Of a stretch of 10,614 nucleotides of DNA, positions 1 to 6,290 are shown in pieces (the first letter of the stretch is position 1; the number at the start of each line of letters is the position of its first letter). Source of the stretch: CALKCV01 sp964619285 (lineage in GTDB: Bacteria; Cyanobacteriota; Cyanobacteriia; Cyanobacteriales; Microcoleaceae); the NCBI GenBank assembly GCA_964619285.1, contig CAZUCT010000250.1, positions 1 through 10,614 on the forward strand. Reading direction: 5' to 3'. A model generated the notes under the pieces. That model worked only from the letters and a program-made list of their open reading frames with translations. It had not been told where the DNA came from and ran no database searches. Position numbers and translations under genes: made by a program.

Positions 1-3000
1 ATCGCCTGTCGTTCTTTGAGCAATATCCGAGAGAGTATCTCCCGACTGCACTATGTACGGCTCCCACTGGTCGTTACTTCCGGTTGTCACCCCGTCGTTA
101 CCTCCAGTCGAAGAGAAATCAGTTGGATTGTCAGAAAAAACGTTCAAATCTACATTTCCGGCAATACCATCGACAGAGCCACTACTGGTTTGTTGCCAGA
201 AAGTCCAATCGTCCCAACCACCGGGGACTCTTGGTTGTGCCGCACCATAGTGAGCAATCCATAGCGGGTAATCTGCAAATTCTTGAGTGTTGCCCACAGA
301 ACTTTCCCAGAAGTAAGGACCCGTGTAAATAATTGGCTGATGTCCCGTTCCTTCTTCAACCACATCCAGCCATTGGCGCACGCTATTAACAATGCTATTG
401 GCATCTAGCCCATTACTGACTTCTACATCCAAAACGGGGGGCAAATCGTTAGGTTCAAGCGTGCCTATAGTGTTGAGAAAATAATTAGCTTGTTGCACTG
501 GATCTATGTTGGGATGAAAATAGTGATAAGCACCACGACTGATACCAACATCTTTCATTTCCTCCCAGTTATCATGGAAATAGGGATCGAGAAAAGTAGT
601 TCCTTCAGTTGCTTTGACAAAAGCGAACGAGTAGCCATCGTTCTTAACCTCTTGCCAGTTCACATTTCCTTGGTGATTGGCAACATCAATACCTTTGCTT
701 CCGGGGTTCAACTCGATTGAATTGTCTCCAAGGTCGACTTCCTTCCAATTCAAACCAAAATAAGCATCTCCCCCGTCTTCATAGTGGAAAAATCCCACAT
801 AATACCGACCGCCTTTATCTCCTGGGATTGTATGAGTGAATTTGTCTGTGTCTGTCTGACCTACAGTAGTTTCCCACTCATTCTCAGGCGTCACCCAACG
901 CCACTCATTAGTATCGAGATTTTTCAGCCAGATCTGATAGCCGTCATCGCCCTTTGCTTCAAAGTCGTAGGTCCGACCGCCCTCTAAATCTACCTCGGTG
1001 TAAGCCTTGACCAGAAAATTATCCGTTGGCAGTTGAGAATATCCCTTGACCGAACCTGCTCCCCAGTCAGCATTGTTAATGCCGTGACGACCATCGGTGG
1101 CAATTTCGCGAATGTTAGAACCTAAATTCAGTTGCCCAACGAGTTCAAAGCTCTTATTTTCATTGACATTCACCGGCGAGATGGCACCGCTACTGGGATC
1201 CCACTTAGATACCCAACCTCGCCACTCTTTCCGTTCGTCAACGGTTTCTATTATAACCTCGGGCTGAATGGTGAAGTTGCCATCGCCGTCATCGTAAACA
1301 TTACCATCGCTGGTGCTGGTAACTTTAATGTTGTAGTCGCTGCCTTCGGCCAGGCCGGCAGGTATAGTCCAACTATAGCTGCCATCGCTTTCGGTGGAAC
1401 TGCTAATGGTACTGCTGAGGGAACCACCTTTATACAGGTCAATCTTGACATTTTCGCTGATGTTGTCATTCCAACCAATGTTAATGATGTTTCCCGCCTC
1501 CCAAGTTTCGCTACCATTAGGACTGGTAACATCGATATAATAACTTGGCGGTGGCTCTACCTTGACTGTGAAGTTGCCATCGCCGTCATCGTAAACATTA
1601 CCATCGCTGGTGCTGGTAACTTTAATGTTGTAGTCGCTGCCTTCGGCCAGGCCGGCAGGTATAGTCCAACTATAGCTGCCATCGCTTTCGGTGGAACTGC
1701 TAATGGTACTGCTGAGGAAACCACCTTTATACAGGTCAATCTTAACATTTTCGCTGATGTTGTCATCCCAAGCAACATTAACAGTGTTTCCCGCCTCCCA
1801 AGTTTCGCTACCATTAGGACTGGTAACATTGATGTAATAACTTGGCGGTGGCTCTACCTTGACTGTGAAGTTGCCATCGCCGTCATCGTAAACATTACCA
1901 TCGCTGGTGCTGGTAACTTTAATGTTGTAGTCGCTGCCTTCGGCCAGGCCGGCAGGTATAGTCCAACTATAGCTGCCATCGCTTTCGGTGGAACTGCTAA
2001 TGGTACTGCTGAGGGAACCACCTTTATACAGGTCAATCTTGACATTTTCGCTGATGTTGTCATCCCAAGCAATGTTAATGATGTTTCCCGCCTCCCAAGT
2101 TTCGCCACCATTAGGACTGGTGACATTGACGTAATAATTTGGCGGCGGCGGTGGTGGCGGTGGTGGAGCTACTTTCTCCTCTGCCTCCAAACTCAAGCTA
2201 TAGTCGCTACCCGATCCACCCTTCGATTTTACCCGCAAGTAATAAGTACCCGCACCCAGGGATTCATTAATTGACTCGCCGGTGCTGCCCGAGTTGGTCG
2301 ATCGCCCGACAACCCCTCTCGTTCCCTTCTTAAACAAATGCAAATCCGCATTACCGCTCAACCCGCTGAGGGAAATACCTACACCCTTTTCCCCATCCAA
2401 AGTAAAGGTATAAAAGTCGTTGCGATCGCCCCTTCCCACAAAGTCATTGTAAGATTCGGTGCCGCTGAGACTTCCCAAATTTCTGGCCTTGCGCCTGTTG
2501 TTCCCGGCATTATCTGGGGTTAGTTCGCTGAAGTTCAACCCTAAATCGTAATCTGTCGAATCCCACCTACTCCTGGACCTCACCTGTACATAATAATCGC
2601 CTGGGTTTAGAACGCGACTAATACTTTCCGAAGCACTACCACTGCGTCTTGACTTTTTAATCACTTTACCCCGACTGTTGTGCAGAAACAGGTCGGCATT
2701 GTCGCTCATACCGGATAAGTCAATCTCTACTCGACCCCTACTATCGACCCTAAATTCATAAAAGTCCTTGCGGTCCCTCCGACTCACCGAATCGCTGTAA
2801 GATTCGTTCCCGTCCAGAGTACCAATATCGTAAGCCCTCCGGCGATTGTTACCAGCGCGATCGGAACCCCTGCGGGTTTGAATTGCAGACCCATCGCTGC
2901 CGATTATCGGATCCGTTCCCTTCCGTCGCGCCTGACGAACGAACTCGTCCTCACCGATGGGCTTGTCCAACTCTAACGGCTCCGGTCCCGACATCGGTAC

Positions 3001-3147
3001 TATCTTCTCCGAAACGTCGGAACCCTCGGCGCTAAAGTCTAGGGGCGATCGCTCCCCATCCGCCGACTCTCCATTTATCGCAGCCATAACCGGGTCGCTA
3101 GATTCTGACCCCAGACCGCTCGCTCCTGATTCTAAAAAATCAACCAT
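1..3147 (-). CDS. Multidomain GH25 lysozyme with PPC, Kre9/KNH-like repeats and LysM (3' end beyond window)
   Basis: Open frame of 1049 codons from the ATG at 3147 to the left edge, with no stop, so the C-terminus is missing. The start is supported by GGAGGT at 3155-3160, 7 nt upstream. Domains by residue: 1-100 acidic low-complexity with no visible Sec signal; about 100-207 and 215-320 two PPC (bacterial pre-peptidase C-terminal) domains, each introduced by GNNRR; 328-336 nine prolines; 342-626 three Kre9/KNH-like repeats of 99 residues (SPNG.ETWEAGN); about 635-800 a PA14-like beta region (GDDGYQIWLKN); about 815-1010 a GH25 muramidase with GIDVANHQG (D821) and LDVE (D907, E909), the expected acidic residues, ending in the typical WQQ...VDLNVF; from 1031 the start of a LysM (YIVQSGDTL). 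GH25 enzymes cleave the MurNAc-GlcNAc bond of peptidoglycan, and LysM binds it. Probably exported by a route other than Sec, or a cell-wall remodelling or bacteriolytic protein; that role is inferred. Confidence 0.9.
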   Translation of the reverse strand, partial: MVDFLESGASGLGSESSDPVMAAINGESADGERSPLDFSAEGSDVSEKIVPMSGPEPLELDKPIGEDEFVRQARRKGTDPIIGSDGSAIQTRRGSDRAGNNRRRAYDIGTLDGNESYSDSVSRRDRKDFYEFRVDSRGRVEIDLSGMSDNADLFLHNSRGKVIKKSRRSGSASESISRVLNPGDYYVQVRSRSRWDSTDYDLGLNFSELTPDNAGNNRRKARNLGSLSGTESYNDFVGRGDRNDFYTFTLDGEKGVGISLSGLSGNADLHLFKKGTRGVVGRSTNSGSTGESINESLGAGTYYLRVKSKGGSGSDYSLSLEAEEKVAPPPPPPPPPNYYVNVTSPNGGETWEAGNIINIAWDDNISENVKIDLYKGGSLSSTISSSTESDGSYSWTIPAGLAEGSDYNIKVTSTSDGNVYDDGDGNFTVKVEPPPSYYINVTSPNGSETWEAGNTVNVAWDDNISENVKIDLYKGGFLSSTISSSTESDGSYSWTIPAGLAEGSDYNIKVTSTSDGNVYDDGDGNFTVKVEPPPSYYIDVTSPNGSETWEAGNIINIGWNDNISENVKIDLYKGGSLSSTISSSTESDGSYSWTIPAGLAEGSDYNIKVTSTSDGNVYDDGDGNFTIQPEVIIETVDERKEWRGWVSKWDPSSGAISPVNVNENKSFELVGQLNLGSNIREIATDGRHGINNADWGAGSVKGYSQLPTDNFLVKAYTEVDLEGGRTYDFEAKGDDGYQIWLKNLDTNEWRWVTPENEWETTVGQTDTDKFTHTIPGDKGGRYYVGFFHYEDGGDAYFGLNWKEVDLGDNSIELNPGSKGIDVANHQGNVNWQEVKNDGYSFAFVKATEGTTFLDPYFHDNWEEMKDVGISRGAYHYFHPNIDPVQQANYFLNTIGTLEPNDLPPVLDVEVSNGLDANSIVNSVRQWLDVVEEGTGHQPIIYTGPYFWESSVGNTQEFADYPLWIAHYGAAQPRVPGGWDDWTFWQQTSSGSVDGIAGNVDLNVFSDNPTDFSSTGGNDGVTTGSNDQWEPYIVQSGDTLSDIAQRTTGD
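1270..2124 (-). repeat. Intragenic tandem repeat, 297-bp period, 2.9 copies
   Basis: Three in-frame copies encode 99-residue Kre9/KNH-like units: 1828-2124, 1531-1827 and a shorter last unit 1270-1530. The last three quarters of each unit are almost identical at the DNA level, including synonymous positions. Differences cluster in the first 25 codons (GGETW versus GSETW, IINIAWDD versus TVNVAWDD versus IINIGWND) plus one S-to-F change (SLSS to FLSS). This indicates recent duplication or ongoing gene conversion. The units are linked by PPPSYY, and the first by a nine-proline stretch (2140-2166). Confidence 0.93.
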
Positions 3148-3287
3148 AATAATGACCTCCAAATTTTTCCCATCCACCAGCCAAAAGTTGTTCTTTTAAC
3201 ACCTCGCGACCTGGGACGGAATGTCTCAAAAAAAAAATCATTTCCTCAGTCCTTATTTCTCGGGAATTATTACTCCCAATAACTCTT

Positions 3288-3316
3288 ATTCTGGCTCATT
3301 CAATTAATAATGACAA
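3288..3316 (-). promoter_or_regulatory. Weak candidate promoter for the lysozyme gene
   Basis: On the minus strand TTGTCA (3311-3316) is followed after 17 bp by CAGAAT (3288-3293). This gives a 5' untranslated region of roughly 130 nt before the ATG at 3147. The -10 is poor, so this is only the best candidate I could see. Confidence 0.25.
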
Positions 3317-3391
3317 GCCCTAAAATTCACCTCTTTTTTTCTCAAGTTCGCCCCCCTTTGTTCCATAAAGTTCATAAAATTCACTCTCAGA

Positions 3392-3473
3392 ACTTACGCA
3401 TTAGAAATGAAAAACAGACCTTTGAGATGGCTCTCCCGTCGGCAATGACAGAAATGGGCTTTTTTGCGTAAGT
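3392..3473. mobile_element. Small MITE-like element with ACTTACGCA ends
   Basis: ACTTACGCA at 3392-3400 is matched by its exact complement TGCGTAAGT at 3465-3473, enclosing 64 bp. Both copies are extended by purines outside (GA on the left, GG on the complement of the right). The interior has no ORF. No clean target duplication is visible, so it could be an old non-autonomous element or the remnant of an insertion sequence. Assignment to a transposon family is not possible from this copy alone. Confidence 0.42.
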
Positions 3474-3605
3474 CCTATCACCCTCAAAAATCGTAGATGG
3501 AACTCTTGGGCTTTGTGGCCCATTAGGAACGCCCCAACTCGGACCTTTCTGCCCTCTAAAACCAAGATTCTACAAACTCTCAGTATTTTTTCGGAGTCAT
3601 AGCCC

Positions 3606-3635
3606 TTGACTAGAAATTGCCATCCCCATTACTAT
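3606..3635 (+). promoter_or_regulatory. Candidate sigma70-type promoter upstream of the STAND gene
   Basis: TTGACT (3606-3611) and TACTAT (3630-3635) are separated by 18 bp. The -35 is one mismatch from consensus and the -10 keeps the essential first two and last two bases. It lies about 60 bp before the GTGGGR repeats and about 200 bp before the chosen start, so transcripts would cross the repeats. Confidence 0.35.
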
Positions 3636-3696
3636 TTAGATTGGTTCTACTATTCATAATTTTCTCATATTAATTCCTACCTGCCAACCTGCATAA

Positions 3697-3797
3697 GTGG
3701 GATTTTGTGGGGGATTTCCCAAAACTTCCGGTTCTCACAAACTGGGATTTTGTGGGGTTTAGTATTAAAAAGTGGGAAAACGTGGGATAATGTGCCA
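3697..3797 (+). promoter_or_regulatory. Helically phased GTGGGR hexamers, possible operator
   Basis: Hexamers GTGGGA/GTGGGG or close variants start at 3697, 3707, 3742 (CTGGGA), 3752, 3772 and 3782, with a degenerate GTGCCA at 3792. Within each cluster the starts are exactly 10 bp apart, and 3752 to 3772 is 20 bp, so neighbours fall on the same face of the helix. The first two pairs share the longer core GGGATTTTGTGGGG. They end about 37 bp before the STAND start codon at 3834. An operator, possibly for the HTH domain of the downstream protein itself, is inferred. Confidence 0.4.
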
Positions 3798-3833
3798 TTA
3801 GACCAAATTACACTCAAACCCTATCTAAAATCT

Positions 3834-5189
3834 ATGGACATCGAAACCGTCTTAAAGTGGACCGATCGCCTTGTCTATGCGAAAACCCAAAAACACCTCG
3901 ACTCCCTCCAAGAGGCCATCCTCAAAGGCACCTGGCAGCGTCAAACCCATGCAGAAATTGCAGACGAATACCACTGCACTAACGACCACGTTAGAAAAAA
4001 AGCCTCCGAATTATGGCAACTCCTCTCCGAGATTTTGGGAGAAGAAATTAAAAAATCTAACGTTAAATCTATACTAGAAAAAGCAGCATTCTCTAATATT
4101 TTAAATTTCGGTTTTGGCGAGAGCTTACAAATTAATAGTGTTAACTTCTGTAGAGAAAACTGTCACTATCCCAAAGCAACAAAAAAACGCTCCGCCACCA
4201 CCGAACCAGAACAACCTCACGATTTAACCTACGCCCCAGAGACAAGCGACCTCTACAACCGCACCGCCGAACTAACCCTCCTCAAACAGTGGATACTCGA
4301 AGAAAACAGCCGTATAGTCGCCCTCACGGGATTGCCCGGTATCGGCAAAACCGCCCTCGCCCGACAGCTCGTCGAACAAATCCAAGCAAAATGCGATCGC
4401 CTCCTCTGGCGCAGTCACAGTCAATTTCTCACCCTCACCTCCCTACAAACCAACCTAATAGAGTTCTTCTCCCAAAGCAAAACCCCCAAAAGACCGTCCC
4501 TCCTAGACTATCTCCGCTCCCACCGCACCCTCATCATCCTCGACGACCTCGAAGAAACCTTTACCAGCGGGCAACTGGCGGGAACTTACCACCCCGACTA
4601 CCACAACTACGGTAAATTTCTCAAACAAATAGCAGAATGCCCTCACAACAGTTGTCTCCTCCTTCTCAGTCGGGAAAAACCTATAGGAATTAGCACCCTA
4701 GAAATAGAAAACCCCCACTGCCGCGCCCTACAACTCGGCGGTTTGGGGGAGTCGGCGCGGGAAATCTTGGCATCGAGAGGATTAACCGACGAAAACCGAT
4801 GGCACGAACTCATCCACCTTTACGGCGGCAACCCCTCCTGGTTAAAAATTGTCGCCGCTACCATCAAAGAACTATTTAACGGCAGCGTGGGGCAACTGTT
4901 ATCTTGCCCCACCGTATTTTTAGGAGATTTAGAACCGGTTTTGCTAGCAAGTTACCAGCGCTTATCCGAGTCGGAGAAAATCGCGATCGCCTACTTAGCA
5001 ACCCAAGAAGCGCCAGTGGAGGTTACGCGCAAACCGGCAGATTTTCCCCTCTCCCACTCCGACTATTGGAAAGCGCTACAATCTTTAACGAGGCGCTGTC
5101 TGGTAGAGAAAGTCTCCACCAAGGGAATCTTGCGGTTTGCCGTGGGGCCGACAGTGGCGCAGTTTGTTAAAGACCAGAATTGTTCGTAG
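3834..5189 (+). CDS. HTH (vMAP-type) - NB-ARC-like STAND ATPase
   Basis: 451 residues. Residues 1-80 form the cyanobacterial N-terminal helix-turn-helix found on vWA-MoxR-associated and STAND proteins (starts MDIETVLKWTDRLVYAKT, with EIADEYHCTNDHV as the likely HTH). A linker follows, then an NB-ARC-like NTPase: Walker A GLPGIGKT (166-173), Walker B TLIILDDLEE (232-241), sensor strand LLLLSRE (275-281) and GGNPSWLKI (331-339, the GLPL-like motif). A winged-helix region reaches the end. No WD40, TPR or effector domain follows. I chose the ATG at 3834 because this family begins with MDIE/MDVE. An in-frame ATG at 3705 would translate the GTGGGR repeats. No clear Shine-Dalgarno sequence is visible. 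The last codons and the TAG lie inside the 26-bp repeat at 5183, so the C-terminus may have been cut short. STAND proteins act as NTP-driven switches in signalling or defence; the input and output here are unknown. Confidence 0.85.
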   Translation: MDIETVLKWTDRLVYAKTQKHLDSLQEAILKGTWQRQTHAEIADEYHCTNDHVRKKASELWQLLSEILGEEIKKSNVKSILEKAAFSNILNFGFGESLQINSVNFCRENCHYPKATKKRSATTEPEQPHDLTYAPETSDLYNRTAELTLLKQWILEENSRIVALTGLPGIGKTALARQLVEQIQAKCDRLLWRSHSQFLTLTSLQTNLIEFFSQSKTPKRPSLLDYLRSHRTLIILDDLEETFTSGQLAGTYHPDYHNYGKFLKQIAECPHNSCLLLLSREKPIGISTLEIENPHCRALQLGGLGESAREILASRGLTDENRWHELIHLYGGNPSWLKIVAATIKELFNGSVGQLLSCPTVFLGDLEPVLLASYQRLSESEKIAIAYLATQEAPVEVTRKPADFPLSHSDYWKALQSLTRRCLVEKVSTKGILRFAVGPTVAQFVKDQNCS

Positions 5190-5259
5190 TAATCGCTTTA
5201 GCGATAGGTTCGTAGTAATCGCTTTAGCGATTGATTACGACTAAAGTCGTTACTACGAA
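5183..5259. repeat. Palindromic 26-bp tandem repeat, two units plus inverted tail
   Basis: Units start at 5183 and 5209. Each begins TTCGTAGTAA and contains the palindrome ATCGCTTTAGCGAT; the first ends in AGG. The second unit runs into a different palindrome ACGACTAAAGTCGT and then TTACTACGAA, the complement of the unit start. The last 51 bp can therefore fold into a cruciform with two side hairpins. It lies between convergent genes (STAND plus, PIN minus) and supplies the STAND stop codon. It could act as a bidirectional terminator. Confidence 0.85.
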
Positions 5260-5270
5260 CTTATCGGTTT

Positions 5271-5696
5271 TTACTGCAACTGTAGCATTAGGGTTTCTGT
5301 CGTCCAAGTCGGGCACCCACAACCAAAAAAATCATAATCCTCCGTCCAAATTGCTGCTGGTAAAACTAAAGCTAAAGCAACTATTTCCCAGTCGTTAGGA
5401 ACCCTGGGGATTCGCTTTCTTGCTTCTGCTTCTAAAGGAGCGTAAAAAGATTCTGCTACCAGGCTAATATAGGAGTCCATGACACCAGTGGCTAAACCTA
5501 GCAACTCCTGTTCCGTCGTTCCATTGAACCTTCCTTGGTTTCTCATTATTGTTAGCCGTCGTCGGAGTTCGTAGCCTGCCTCATCTAATACTTTTGGAAC
5601 GGCATAAAGTTGAAGTTCCGATCGCTGTAATAACTCCCGTCCGCGAGGACGCAAAAGTTCTCCCACTAACACATTAGCATCTACTACTAAATCCAC
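5271..5696 (-). CDS. PIN-domain ribonuclease toxin (VapC-like)
   Basis: 141 residues, GTG start at 5696. PIN-fold hallmarks: VVDANVLVGELLR with D6, an acidic helix DEAGYEL (E39, E43), RVPNDWEIVALAL with D102, and WTEDYDFFG with D120/D122. Together these make the acidic cluster that binds metal and cuts RNA in VapC-type toxins. GGAGGA stands just before the start. The GTG overlaps the TAG of the upstream gene by one base (TAGTG), so the two are translationally coupled in the antitoxin-first order usual for type II modules. The central insertion (about residues 50-85) is longer than in the shortest VapCs. The target RNA cannot be deduced. Confidence 0.85.
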   Translation of the reverse strand: MDLVVDANVLVGELLRPRGRELLQRSELQLYAVPKVLDEAGYELRRRLTIMRNQGRFNGTTEQELLGLATGVMDSYISLVAESFYAPLEAEARKRIPRVPNDWEIVALALVLPAAIWTEDYDFFGCGCPTWTTETLMLQLQ

Positions 5697-5968
5697 TATT
5701 CTCCTCCATTTAATTGATTCGTTTCAAAAGGAAAAGGTTTGCGCGGATCGAGAGCATCGATTAAAGCTTCTCGATCCATGCCGCTTTCTGCTGCTGCTTT
5801 ATCCAACGCTTTATCTAAACGTTCCCACAGCGCATCTGCTTCTGCCTTATCGGGTTTAACTACTGGATAAAAATATCCCAATAATTTACCGTTTTGCTCT
5901 ACTGCTAACGCTTCTTTTCCTGCTACTAATACTCGCTCTTGTAATTCGTTTAATTCTACTTTTTTCAT
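5696..5968 (-). CDS. Probable antitoxin of the PIN module
   Basis: 90 residues from the ATG at 5968, which has AGAGG at 5975-5979 with 6 nt spacing. An upstream in-frame ATG at 5989 would add seven residues (MKTQRQT) but has no comparable ribosome site. The first 40 residues (MKKVELNELQERVL...KEALAVEQNGKLLGYFYPV) resemble the beta-strand part of Phd/YefM-like antitoxins, where a GK.LGYFYP-type stretch precedes the toxin-binding tail. The rest is helical and acidic (KAEADALWERLDKALDKAAAESG), ending in ALDPRKPFPFE. Antitoxin function rests mainly on position and on the one-base overlap with the PIN gene. The family is a cyanobacterial one that I cannot name confidently. Confidence 0.75.
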   Translation of the reverse strand: MKKVELNELQERVLVAGKEALAVEQNGKLLGYFYPVVKPDKAEADALWERLDKALDKAAAESGMDREALIDALDPRKPFPFETNQLNGGE

Positions 5969-6009
5969 GGTTTGCCTCTGAGTTTTCATTGATGATTTTT
6001 ATGAGTTTA

Positions 6010-6024
6010 AACATTTGTAATGTT
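6010..6024. promoter_or_regulatory. Inverted repeat upstream of the toxin-antitoxin operon
   Basis: AACATT-TGT-AATGTT, a perfect 6-bp inverted repeat with a 3-bp centre, sits 42 bp upstream of the antitoxin start. Toxin-antitoxin complexes commonly bind such sites to repress their own operon. It is short and could be chance. Confidence 0.28.
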
Positions 6025-6027
6025 GGG

Positions 6028-6279
6028 TTCGTAGTAATCGCTTTAGCNNNNNNNNNNNNNNNNNNNNNNNNNNNNNNNNNNNNNNNNNNNNNNNNNNNNN
6101 NNNNNNNNNNNNNNNNNNNNNNNNNNNNNNNNNNNNNNNNNNNNNNNGATAGGTTCGTAGTAATCGCTTTAGCGATAGGTTCGTAGTAATCGCTTTAGCG
6201 ATAGGTTCGTAGTAATCGCTTTAGCGATTGATTACGACTAAAGTCGTTACTACGAACTACGACTTTAGTCGTTACTACG
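6028..6279. repeat. 26-bp palindromic tandem array interrupted by the scaffold gap
   Basis: This is the same unit as at 5183-5259 in the same orientation. One unit starts at 6028 and is cut by the Ns; units resume at 6148 and start again at 6154, 6180 and 6206. The 6206 unit leads into the same inverted tail (ACGACTAAAGTCGT, TTACTACGAA at 6247-6256). A further half-copy follows to 6279, with CGACTTTAGTCG in the other polarity. The left side of the gap ends in ...TTTAGC and the right begins GATAGG, which joined would continue the unit, so the copy number is unknown. It separates the YyaL stop from the antitoxin promoter region. Confidence 0.88.
6048..6147. other. Assembly gap of 100 N
   Basis: Exactly 100 N, the conventional placeholder for a scaffold gap of unknown size. 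It lies entirely within the 26-bp array, so it most likely reflects repeat collapse, but extra sequence between repeat units cannot be excluded. Confidence 0.97.
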
Positions 6280-6290
6280 TAACTGATTAA

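Larger units (their letters stand above)
3161..3833. other. Divergent intergenic region without a convincing gene
   Basis: The region lies between the minus-strand lysozyme gene and the plus-strand STAND gene. It holds a run of ten A on the plus strand near 3229, an ACTTACGCA-ended element (3392-3473), one candidate promoter for each direction and the GTGGGR repeats (3697-3797). The sequence between 3474 and 3605 shows no ORF or structure that I can support. Confidence 0.6.

Noticed and set aside
150..987. Short frames on both strands (for example 150-404, 490-720, 784-987)
   Set aside because: All fall inside the lysozyme gene in other frames and lack domain features.
1251..2126. Three similar short minus-strand frames of 90-93 codons
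   Set aside because: They lie in the wrong minus frame inside the repeats of the lysozyme gene and recur only because the DNA repeats.
1132..2274. Plus-strand open frame of 380 codons with striking repeats
   Set aside because: It is the antisense of the lysozyme gene. Its repeats simply mirror the 297-bp Kre9/KNH-like units, and the minus-strand reading carries recognisable domains from end to end.
3705..3833. Earlier ATG giving the STAND protein 43 more residues
   Set aside because: The extra residues are encoded by the GTGGGR repeat region. The family starts at MDIE, so the later ATG at 3834 is preferred, although no good ribosome site supports either.
5989..6186. Plus-strand open frame across the N gap
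   Set aside because: Most of it is unknown bases and palindromic repeat; there is no protein signature.
5183..6279. 26-bp repeats as a CRISPR array
   Set aside because: The units are head-to-tail without spacers and are themselves palindromic.
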